The notes below the pieces were generated by a model. It had not been told where the DNA came from. It was given only the letters and a program-made list of their open reading frames with translations, and ran no database searches. From positions 153,321 to 217,320 of the forward strand of contig NZ_BKAG01000006.1 of the NCBI RefSeq assembly GCF_007992435.1: DNA of 64,000 nucleotides, read 5' to 3'. The stretch's first letter is position 1. Every line of letters begins with the position of its first letter. The translations under genes and the position numbers were made by a program. The stretch comes from Prosthecobacter gellanilyticus. GTDB lineage: Bacteria > Verrucomicrobiota > Verrucomicrobiia > Verrucomicrobiales > Verrucomicrobiaceae. Shown here piece after piece: positions 1 to 6,653 of the stretch.

Positions 1-1
1 G

Positions 2-28
2 AAGGCTATTGAGGCGCAACTGAAGTAA
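2..28 (+). CDS. 3' end of a CDS truncated by the window edge
   Basis: Reading from base 2, the frame gives KAIEAQLK followed by TAA at 26-28. It stops 32 bases before the next plus-strand gene, so it may be the tail of an upstream gene in the same transcript. Too little remains to name a product. Confidence 0.35.
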   Translation, partial: KAIEAQLK

Positions 29-60
29 GCAAGACTCCAATACTCCATCACTCCGCTGCC

Positions 61-843
61 ATGCGCTCCATTCTCTCCACGCTTCTTCTGTTCGCCACAG
101 CAGCCTTCGCGGCTGACGACGGTTTCACACCTCTCTTCAATGGCAAGGACCTCACGGGTTGGGATGGGGATCCGAGGCTGTGGAAGGTGGAGAATGGCAT
201 TGTCATCGGCACCTGTGCGGGGCCGGAGGATCTGCCTAACAACACGTTTCTCATCTGGCGAGGTGGCAAGGTGAAGGATTTTGAGCTGCGTGCGACGGTG
301 CGCGTGATTGGCGATAACAACAGCGGCATCCAGTACCGCAGCCGTGAGGTTCCTGAGGTCGCGCCGTGGGTGATCACGGGTTATCAGTCGGACATTCATC
401 CTGCGATCGAGCACACGGGCATGACGTATGAGGAACGTGGGCGTGGGATCTTCGGGCTCAATGGTAAGAACGTCCTGCTGGATCCTGAGGGCGTGCTCTG
501 GCAGCTCAGCGAGCACCCGCCGGTGAAGGTGGATGTGAGCCAATGGAATGAGTATGTCATCATCGCAAAAGGCAACCATCTGTCGCATCAGATCAACGGG
601 CTGACGACGTCTGAGCTGATCGATCACGATGCGAAGAAGCGGGCTCTTGAGGGGCTGCTTGCCATCCAGCTTCATCGTGGCAATGCGAACCGGGTGGAGA
701 TCAAGGACCTGCGTCTGAAGGTGCTGCCGGAGGCGCCGCTGATCCCCTTTGATGCTGCGAAGCTGAGCGGTGCCACGAAGATTGAGAAGCCGAAGACGAG
801 TCGCCCTCAAGGGACTGGGCCGGTGGTGCCAGCGAAGAAGTGA
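61..843 (+). CDS. Secreted DUF1080 (3-keto-disaccharide hydrolase-like) protein
   Basis: This 260-residue protein starts with a hydrophobic signal sequence ending near AAFA (residues 9-18), so it is probably exported. The mature part begins with FTPLFNGKDLTGW, the usual opening of the DUF1080/3-keto-disaccharide hydrolase domain, and continues through a jelly-roll-like stretch with NSGIQYRS and a late LAIQLHRG motif. The family is expanded in Planctomycetes and Verrucomicrobia. Some members act on 3-keto-glycosides, but I cannot assign a substrate here. The ATG at 61 directly precedes the signal peptide. A weak hairpin at about 848-870 separates it from the convergent symporter gene. Confidence 0.85.
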   Translation: MRSILSTLLLFATAAFAADDGFTPLFNGKDLTGWDGDPRLWKVENGIVIGTCAGPEDLPNNTFLIWRGGKVKDFELRATVRVIGDNNSGIQYRSREVPEVAPWVITGYQSDIHPAIEHTGMTYEERGRGIFGLNGKNVLLDPEGVLWQLSEHPPVKVDVSQWNEYVIIAKGNHLSHQINGLTTSELIDHDAKKRALEGLLAIQLHRGNANRVEIKDLRLKVLPEAPLIPFDAAKLSGATKIEKPKTSRPQGTGPVVPAKK

Positions 844-847
844 TTTG

Positions 848-870
848 GTAGAAAGATTTCAATCTTTTAC
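848..870. terminator. Possible bidirectional terminator between convergent genes
   Basis: GTAGAAAGATT and AATCTTTTAC form an imperfect A/T-rich inverted repeat with a very short loop, 5 bases after the DUF1080 stop and about 20 bases beyond the symporter stop. Its position between convergent genes fits a shared terminator, but the stem is weak. Confidence 0.35.
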
Positions 871-889
871 CCTTCGGTTTTGTTCTGAC

Positions 890-2386
890 TCAGGCGGAAG
901 CGTGCTCCTTGGCCGGGCCACGTGAGCATGCCAGGCCCACGATCATGGTGAGCAGGCAGCCGAGGAGGGTGAACCAGAGGAAGGAGACAAGCTGCTCGGG
1001 CTTCTGGGCGGTGAAGATGCCGTTTTGATAGAGGTAGAGGCTGAGGATGCCGACAAAGCCGGCGAAGCAGCCGGTGAGGGCTCCTCTTGTGGTGGCGCGT
1101 TTCGTGAACATGCCGAGGAAGAAGAGTCCGAGGAGCGGGCCACCGATGAGGCCGATGATGGTGTTCACGGACTCGACGAGATTTCCAGGCATCTTGGCGA
1201 CGGCAAAGGCGAGGAGCATGACCAGGATGCCATAACCCACGGTGATGCGGCGCGCATTGCTGACCTGGGTGCTGGCGGAGCCGTCCTTCACGCCGGAGAG
1301 GCGCTGCTGGAAATCGACGACGGTGGCGGAGGCGAGGGAGTTCAAGCCAGAGGAGATGACGGACATGCTGGCCGCGTAGATGGCTGCGATGAGCAGGCCT
1401 GGTAGGCCCGCTGGAAGCTGGGTGACGACGAAGTAGGGAAGGATCTGATCGGGCTTCTCGATCAAGCCTGCAGCGATTGGATCGCCATGCACTTTGTAGA
1501 AGGCGTAGAGCACGAGGCCGGTGCCGTAAAAGAGTGCGAGCACGACGGGGACAGACCAGAGTTTGATCCAAAGGGAGCGCTGGGAGTCCTTCAGGCTGCC
1601 TGCGGTGAGATAGCGCTGCACGCTGACTTGGTCCGTGGCCATCTGCACCAGATGCAGGAACCCTGCAGCAATGAGCACGCCGCCAAGGTTCACGCGTTCG
1701 GAAAGGGAGAAGGACAGGCTGAGGTCCATGCGGCCGTCTGCTACAACGGTTTCCCACATGCCGCCGAAGCCGCCGGGGATCTTTCCGAGAGCGACAATGA
1801 CGATGATGAGTTGGCCGCCGAAGAGCACACAGAGCTGCATGAGGTCCGTCCAGATCACGGCGCGCATGCCGCCAAGCGCGGTGTAGGTGGTGGTGATGGC
1901 GCCGAAACTGAGGATGGTGACCCAGAGCGGGAGCCCGGTGACCTTCTCCAACGCCAGTGCCGGAGCATAGGTGGCGGCTGCGAGCCATAGCACCACGCGG
2001 AAGATGAAGAGCCCGGAGGCCAGCAGGCGTGCGGACAGGGAGAAGCGTTCCTCTAAAATTTGGTAGGCCGTGAAGTAGCGCGACTGGTAGAACTTCGGCA
2101 GCATCCAAATCGCGGTGAAGGGTGTGGCGATGAAGAAGGCCAGCATGGCATAGGCAAAGCCGAAGCCGTTCCGGTAGACCTCCGCAGGTCCGGCCAGATA
2201 ACTGATGCCGGAGAAGAGGGCTGCCAGGATGGACATGGCCACGAGCACGCTGTTCATGCCGCGTCCCGCGAGGAAGTATTCGCCTAACGATGTTTTAGGG
2301 CCGCGAGCGGCGAACAGTCCCACCCCCACGGAGATTGCGAGGTAGACGCCGAAGATCGTGTAGTCGATCCAGGAGAAGTGATTCAT
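890..2386 (-). CDS. Sodium:solute symporter (SSS family)
   Basis: This 498-residue, strongly hydrophobic protein has the SSS-family pattern. The N-terminus places DYTIFGVYLAISVGVG in a first membrane helix, followed by EYFLAGRGM and then SGISYLAGPAEVY, features of Na+/solute symporters. About 13 membrane segments are expected and the length is usual for the family. It should import an organic solute driven by sodium. It is the last gene of a four-gene minus-strand cluster after an SDR dehydrogenase (24-base gap), an aldolase and an RraA-like protein, so a sugar acid or related carboxylate is a plausible substrate. That substrate is inference from context only. Confidence 0.88.
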   Translation of the reverse strand: MNHFSWIDYTIFGVYLAISVGVGLFAARGPKTSLGEYFLAGRGMNSVLVAMSILAALFSGISYLAGPAEVYRNGFGFAYAMLAFFIATPFTAIWMLPKFYQSRYFTAYQILEERFSLSARLLASGLFIFRVVLWLAAATYAPALALEKVTGLPLWVTILSFGAITTTYTALGGMRAVIWTDLMQLCVLFGGQLIIVIVALGKIPGGFGGMWETVVADGRMDLSLSFSLSERVNLGGVLIAAGFLHLVQMATDQVSVQRYLTAGSLKDSQRSLWIKLWSVPVVLALFYGTGLVLYAFYKVHGDPIAAGLIEKPDQILPYFVVTQLPAGLPGLLIAAIYAASMSVISSGLNSLASATVVDFQQRLSGVKDGSASTQVSNARRITVGYGILVMLLAFAVAKMPGNLVESVNTIIGLIGGPLLGLFFLGMFTKRATTRGALTGCFAGFVGILSLYLYQNGIFTAQKPEQLVSFLWFTLLGCLLTMIVGLACSRGPAKEHASA

Positions 2387-2410
2387 CGGCGTCGGGAGTT
2401 GGAGGTGCGT

Positions 2411-3187
2411 CTATTTGGCCGTGTAGCCACCATCCACCGGCAAATTGGCGCCCGTGATGTAGCGTGAGGCATCGCTGAGCAGGAAGATTACGGAGCCGCC
2501 GAGATCATCATCATCCGCCATGCGGCCGAGCATGGTGTGCTCACAGTAGCGCTCGAGGAAGGGCTCCGGCTGGTTGTTGAAGAAACCGCCGGGAGAGAGG
2601 CAGTTCACGCGCACGCTCTGCGGGCCATAGAGCGAGGCGTAGAAGCGGGTGAGGTTCAGCATGCCGCCTTTGTGGAAGAAGTAGTCCGGCGGCATGTCAC
2701 CCATGTTCGTGCCGGTGTAGAGCTCATAGCTCGGGCCGATCATGCCCTGGATGCTGCCGATGTTCACGATGCTGCCGCGTCCGGCATCTGCCATGGGTTT
2801 GCCGAAGTGGCGGTGCATGAGCATGAGGCCGGTGGCATTCACGCGCATGGAATCCGCGAACTGCTCTGCACTGCCGTTCGCGCCTTTCATCGGGCGCAGC
2901 ACGGCGTTGTTCACGAGGCCGTCCAAGGGACCGAAGCGTTCATGCACGCGTGCTGCGAGCGCGGTGATGGAGGCTTCGTCGCCTTGATCGAGCTGCTCGG
3001 CGAAGACGGTGTTTCCTTTGGCGGTCTCTTCCTCGGCCACGATCTGGAGTTTTGCTAGATCACGGGCGGCGAGGATGAGCTTCGCACCTGTGCTGGCGAG
3101 CATGGCTGCGAGTCCGCGGCCATAGAGGCCAGCGCCTCCGGTGAGGAGGATGGTCTTGTCCTTGAGTGAGAATAGATCGTTAGGCAT
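2411..3187 (-). CDS. SDR-family NAD(P)-dependent oxidoreductase
   Basis: A Rossmann-fold short-chain dehydrogenase of 258 residues. Visible family motifs are the N-terminal TGGAGLYGRG nucleotide loop, LVNNAV in the middle, NIGS with the catalytic serine, and YFFHK as the YxxxK catalytic pair. The segment between Ser and Tyr is longer than usual (it includes YTGTNMGDMPPD). The C-terminal LPVDGGY is typical. I chose the ATG at 3187 (MPNDLF) over a GTG nine codons upstream because the upstream codons overlap a dispersed repeat. It probably oxidises a hydroxyl of the compound handled by this cluster. The exact substrate is unknown. Confidence 0.88.
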   Translation of the reverse strand: MPNDLFSLKDKTILLTGGAGLYGRGLAAMLASTGAKLILAARDLAKLQIVAEEETAKGNTVFAEQLDQGDEASITALAARVHERFGPLDGLVNNAVLRPMKGANGSAEQFADSMRVNATGLMLMHRHFGKPMADAGRGSIVNIGSIQGMIGPSYELYTGTNMGDMPPDYFFHKGGMLNLTRFYASLYGPQSVRVNCLSPGGFFNNQPEPFLERYCEHTMLGRMADDDDLGGSVIFLLSDASRYITGANLPVDGGYTAK

Positions 3188-3202
3188 GCCGGGATTCTTT
3201 TT

Positions 3203-3228
3203 GACAGGATTCACAAGATTTCAGGATG
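3203..3228. repeat. ACAGGATTcACAgGAT-type dispersed repeat
   Basis: GACAGGATTCACAAGATTTC and following bases match the motif at 17201-17242, where ACAGGATTCACA occurs twice. It sits between the SDR gene and the aldolase gene. This looks like a dispersed non-coding repeat rather than a regulatory site. Confidence 0.55.
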
Positions 3229-3274
3229 ACAGTATTTCAGAGACCAGGAGCTCAGTCCTGGAGCCATCATTCTG

Positions 3275-4090
3275 TCATTTCTTATTGGCATACACGGAGT
3301 CACTCGCTGCGGAGGCGTTGGTGCCGGTGAAGTCGTTGACGAGCTTTTTGAAGGCCCCACCGAGTTCGAGGACGTCGGCGCCGAGGGTGAACACTTTGGT
3401 GCCTTCGGCGATGACCTCGTCTTTTTGGCCATAGAGGGAGGCGACGGCGACGTGCTTGCCATGCTTCAGGGCGGCGGCGGCGACTTTCTTGCGAGCGGCG
3501 ACGACTTCTGGATGGGTGGCCTGGCCGAGCTTGCCGATGCGGTGGCTGAAGTCGCCAGCGCCGAAGAGCAGCATGTCATAACCAGGGACGGCGGCGATCT
3601 GGTCGACGATCTCCAGGGCTTCAGGGGACTCGATCTGCAGGATCACGAACTTCTCGGTGTTGCAGTGTTCCGCATACACGGTGAGCGGCACTTGGCAGAA
3701 GAGACCGTCCATGTTGCCCGCGTCGAGCGCCTTGCGGCCGAGGGGATGGCAGCGGACCATGTCGACGACATTGCGGGCCTCATCCACACTGGTGATGTGG
3801 GGAACCATGATGCCGGTGGCGTCGCACTCGAAGGGCTTCACATACTCGCTGTAGCCGCCTTTGTTCACGCGGACGATGGTGTCCATGTCATAGAGTTTTG
3901 CGGCACGGATCTGGTGCTCCATGTTCATCCAGTCATTCGGTACGTGCTCATTGCAGAGCCACACGCCGCTTGCTCCGGAGAGGCCGGCGAGCTCCACGAT
4001 GCGTGGATCGCTCATGTTGAGCTTGAGGATGGTGCTGGTCTGGCCGGCACGGATTTCACGGAGGATGCGGGATGGGCGGAGCTGGGGCAT
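3275..4090 (-). CDS. HpcH/HpaI aldolase family protein
   Basis: The 271-residue protein has the signature of class II pyruvate aldolases of the HpcH/HpaI (citrate lyase beta-like) family. GIMVPHITSVDEA lies on one barrel strand, and the two likely metal ligands are the Glu in ILQIES and the Asp in FGAGDFS. Family members cleave or form 2-keto-3-deoxy acids with pyruvate as one product. The ATG at 4090 gives a normal N-terminus (MPQLRPSRIL). It lies between the SDR gene and the RraA-like gene on the same strand, with gaps of 87 and 61 bases. A role in cleaving a keto-acid intermediate is inference from family and context. Confidence 0.87.
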   Translation of the reverse strand: MPQLRPSRILREIRAGQTSTILKLNMSDPRIVELAGLSGASGVWLCNEHVPNDWMNMEHQIRAAKLYDMDTIVRVNKGGYSEYVKPFECDATGIMVPHITSVDEARNVVDMVRCHPLGRKALDAGNMDGLFCQVPLTVYAEHCNTEKFVILQIESPEALEIVDQIAAVPGYDMLLFGAGDFSHRIGKLGQATHPEVVAARKKVAAAALKHGKHVAVASLYGQKDEVIAEGTKVFTLGADVLELGGAFKKLVNDFTGTNASAASDSVYANKK

Positions 4091-4151
4091 GGTGGGGAAA
4101 TGACGAATTGAGAATGACGAATGACTAACAAAAGATGAATCAAAGATGGGG

Positions 4152-4901
4152 CTACCACTCTCCCTGGCGCTGGAATTTGGATTTCACGTTGGCGCTGAAC
4201 TGGGTGATGGAGGCTTCGATCAGGGTCATGAGCTGCTCCTGGCTGAGGCCGGCATTGCTGCGGGAGGCGGCGATCACGGTCTCGCACTCGTTGGCATCCA
4301 TGAAGCGGGCGGCATCGAGGAGCTTGGGCTGGTCTTCGGGAGGAATGACGAGAAAGCCGTGCTTGTCCGCGTGGATGAGATCGCCGGGGCGCACTTTGCG
4401 GCCAAAGACCTCGACCTCGCAGCCCCAGCGCACGGGATGCACATGAGCATGACCGACGCAGAGACGACGTGCCAGTGCTTTGAAGCCTGCGTTGGTCATT
4501 TCATCCAGATCGCGGATGGCGCCGTCGGTGATGGTGCCGACGCAGCCGAGGGCGCGAAACATGTTGGCACTGACCTCACCCCAGGCGGAGCCGAGCACGT
4601 GAGGTTTATCCAGGTCCTGTACGACGATGATCTTTGGGCCTGGCATGCTGGCGATGTAGCTGCGGTATTGCTCGCCAGCCTGTGGGTTGGTGGTGCGATG
4701 TGACTTGTTACCGGGCTCGATGACGAGCGTGACTGCATAACCCACCATGGGGCCCATCTGTGGCATGAAGTCGCGGGTTTCCTCGACATTGAAGCCCTCC
4801 GCACCGGTATCGCACTTGGTGATTTGTTCCCAGCCATTGTAGATGGTGGGGGTGTTCCAGCGCTTGAGCTGGAGGAGGTCGGCGTGAGAGATGGCAGGCA
4901 T
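4152..4901 (-). CDS. RraA-like protein (HMG/CHA aldolase-type fold)
   Basis: This 249-residue protein carries the RraA/4-hydroxy-4-methyl-2-oxoglutarate aldolase pattern: SAWGEVSANMFRALG followed by TDGAIRD, where the Arg-Asp pair is the family's catalytic or metal site, then RPGDLIHADKHGFLVIP. RraA relatives are either RNase E regulators or pyruvate aldolases/oxaloacetate decarboxylases. In a catabolic cluster the enzymatic role is more likely. The ATG at 4901 (MPAISHADLL) was preferred to a TTG 15 codons upstream. It is the first gene of the minus-strand cluster, so its promoter should lie in 4902-5268. Confidence 0.83.
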   Translation of the reverse strand: MPAISHADLLQLKRWNTPTIYNGWEQITKCDTGAEGFNVEETRDFMPQMGPMVGYAVTLVIEPGNKSHRTTNPQAGEQYRSYIASMPGPKIIVVQDLDKPHVLGSAWGEVSANMFRALGCVGTITDGAIRDLDEMTNAGFKALARRLCVGHAHVHPVRWGCEVEVFGRKVRPGDLIHADKHGFLVIPPEDQPKLLDAARFMDANECETVIAASRSNAGLSQEQLMTLIEASITQFSANVKSKFQRQGEW

Positions 4902-5268
4902 GGTGGGAACAGCGGCGAGTCTGCGAATGGGATACGGCAGCGGCAAGACGGCGTTTCTGGTAACTGGGAGTTACCATTTCAGTTTCCAGGCTGAAAGACT
5001 CCCACGAGCTTCGGATTTCGCTGATAGGCGAAGTCCTCGCGTTGAAGTGGAGGCTTCAGCTGACGCTGGTTGTGAGGAGAGGGCGAAGTCCGGCGTGCCC
5101 AGATCGCCTAAAGGCTTCACTCCAACATTTGGCTGCGCAGGTCATGGGCAGGACGCAAGCAGCCCGATCGATCGAAATTCGCTGCGGACATACAAAATCC
5201 AAAGGCGGTGACGTTGCGCTTCGTGGAGCGCCATTCCTGTCGTGGGAGTGAGCGTGTTCTCTCAAGCC
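4902..5268. other. Intergenic region between divergent genes, holding an 86-bp inverted-repeat element
   Basis: There is no convincing gene here. It separates the start of the RraA-like gene from the start of the repetitive exported protein and should contain promoters in both directions, though I see no clear -35/-10 pair. Its main feature is the inverted-repeat element at 5041-5126, listed separately. Confidence 0.6.
5041..5126. repeat. 86-bp palindromic element, copy 1
   Basis: The arms are GTTGAAGTGGAGGCTTCAGC (5041-5060) and CGCCTAAAGGCTTCACTCCAAC (5105-5126), roughly reverse complements. A second copy with the same total length lies at 61102-61187. Both are intergenic, which supports a REP/MITE-like dispersed element. 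Confidence 0.6.
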
Positions 5269-6510
5269 ATGAAACTTACCTCCAACCCCCGCTTGATGCT
5301 GCTCGGCCTTTGCGCCCTCGGCATCACCGCGCTTCCTGCCCAGGAAGCCCCCAAGCCGGCGCCTTCACCCGCACCGGAAGCCCGTCGTGATGGCGACCAG
5401 CCACCCGGCCCCCGCCCTGAAGCCCGCCGTGAGGGGGATCAACCCGGAGCGCGTCCTGAGGCTCGTCGCGATGGCGATCGCCCAGGTCCTCGTCCCGATG
5501 CACAACGCGAGGGAGACAAGCCTGGACCTCGCCCGGAGGCGCGTGGTGAGGGTGATCAGCGCGGTCCGCGTCCTGAAGCACAGCGTGATGGTGACAAGCC
5601 GGGGCCACGTCCAGAGGCGCGTGGTGAGGGTGACCAGCGTGGTCCTCGTCCAGAGGCTCAACGCGATGGTGAAAAACCTGGTCCTCGTCCCGAAGCGCGC
5701 CGTGAGGGCGAGCAGCGCGGCCCAGGTCCTGATGCGCGCCGTGATGAGCATCGGAATGGTCCACGTCCTGAAGCGCAACGCAACGGTCCGCGATCTGAAG
5801 CTCGCCGCGACGGAGATCAGCAGAGGCATGCACATCGTCCCGATGGAGATCGTGGACCTCGTGATCAGAAGCAGGCGCATCGTGGCCCGTCACATGGTCG
5901 TGATGGTCAGCGTCATCAGCATGGGGATATGCATCGCCGTCATGAGCATCGCGGTCCTGGACCGCGTGAGTTTGCGGCTCGTGGAGATGGACGCGGACAC
6001 GGACATCGGCATGGCCCGCCGCAGATGAAGCATGATCATCGTGAGCATCGCCCCGGTCCACCGTCGCATGATCGTGCGGAAGGCCGCATGCCGGAGCAGC
6101 GTTTCTCTGCGCCACGTCCTCCGAAACATCATCGTCCGCAGGGCCGCCGTCCTGATCATGGTGCTGATGCACAGAAGCAACCTTTGGCAGGCCGTGGAGA
6201 TGAAGGCCGCCGCCATTCCGGGCCTTCGCAGATGGGAAGAGAAGGTCATCGTCCAGAAGCAGGACGTGCGGATGCACATCGCCGTCCTGAAGGTCCGCCG
6301 ATGAACAGGCCTGATCATGGTCAGCGTCCTGAGGCGCGTCGCGATGGGGATCGTGGGCCTTCCGGACCACGTCCTGAAGGTCAACGTTTCGAAGGCGGGC
6401 GCCCTGAAGGTGGACGGCCGGATCATGGTCCGGGTCCTGGGCCTGGCAGACCTGGTGATGGTGGGCGCGATGACCAGCGTCCGCGAGATGGCCGGGATCG
6501 TGCGGCTTGA
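5269..6510 (+). CDS. Exported Arg/Gly/Pro/His-rich tandem-repeat protein, unknown function
   Basis: The protein is 413 residues from the ATG at 5269, which begins a good signal peptide (hydrophobic LMLLGLCALGITALPA). A GTG nine codons upstream is less likely. From about residue 30 to 180 it consists of a degenerate 13-residue repeat of the form GPRPEARRDGDQR, encoded by a 39-base DNA repeat. After that it becomes His/Arg/Gly rich (HRHGPP, HKHRG-like runs) and ends in RDGRDRAA. It has almost no hydrophobic residues after the signal, so it is probably disordered. I recognise no domain. A secreted polyelectrolyte, nucleic-acid or metal (His) binder are possible roles, none demonstrated. A perfect terminator follows at 6532. 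Confidence 0.7.
   Translation: MKLTSNPRLMLLGLCALGITALPAQEAPKPAPSPAPEARRDGDQPPGPRPEARREGDQPGARPEARRDGDRPGPRPDAQREGDKPGPRPEARGEGDQRGPRPEAQRDGDKPGPRPEARGEGDQRGPRPEAQRDGEKPGPRPEARREGEQRGPGPDARRDEHRNGPRPEAQRNGPRSEARRDGDQQRHAHRPDGDRGPRDQKQAHRGPSHGRDGQRHQHGDMHRRHEHRGPGPREFAARGDGRGHGHRHGPPQMKHDHREHRPGPPSHDRAEGRMPEQRFSAPRPPKHHRPQGRRPDHGADAQKQPLAGRGDEGRRHSGPSQMGREGHRPEAGRADAHRRPEGPPMNRPDHGQRPEARRDGDRGPSGPRPEGQRFEGGRPEGGRPDHGPGPGPGRPGDGGRDDQRPRDGRDRAA
5370..5830 (+). repeat. 39-bp tandem repeat inside the repetitive protein gene
   Basis: Degenerate in-frame units around CGTCCNGAAGC, CGNGATGG and GACCAGCG recur about every 39 bases and encode the 13-residue repeat. Variation is partly at third positions, and units alternate Asp/Glu, Arg/Gly and Gln/Lys. 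Confidence 0.75.
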
Positions 6511-6531
6511 TGGCCTGATGATTAGATCGGG

Positions 6532-6566
6532 AAAAAAGGCAGATGCATGGTGCATCTGCCTTTTTT
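6532..6566 (+). terminator. Strong Rho-independent terminator
   Basis: AAAAAAGGCAGATGCA (6532-6547) pairs perfectly with TGCATCTGCCTTTTTT (6551-6566) around a TGG loop. It starts 22 bases after the stop of the repetitive protein. The A run and T run make it work in either direction, so it may also protect against read-through from the convergent peptidase gene. Confidence 0.92.
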
Positions 6567-6653
6567 GTTAGGTTGGTGAATGAGGTGACCTTGCGAAAGC
6601 GCCGGAGGGCCGGCGCAGTCCAGGACGCTTCGCGACTTCCTCGCTATGAGTTT

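Noticed and set aside
867..2108. A 413-codon minus-strand frame overlapping the symporter gene
   Set aside because: The product is Arg/His/Leu-rich without motifs, while the 890-2386 frame encodes a recognisable SSS symporter.
4891..5211. A 106-codon plus-strand frame upstream of the repetitive protein
   Set aside because: It overlaps the start of the RraA-like gene and consists largely of the 86-bp palindromic element.
5370..5830. Regular repeats considered as a CRISPR array
   Set aside because: The units are contiguous 39-base coding repeats without unique spacers, and no cas gene is present.
5324..6370. Long open frames in other phases of the repetitive protein gene (minus 5324-6370, plus 5387-6028)
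   Set aside because: They arise from the 39-base repeat lacking stops. Only the frame from 5269 has a signal peptide and ends just before the terminator.
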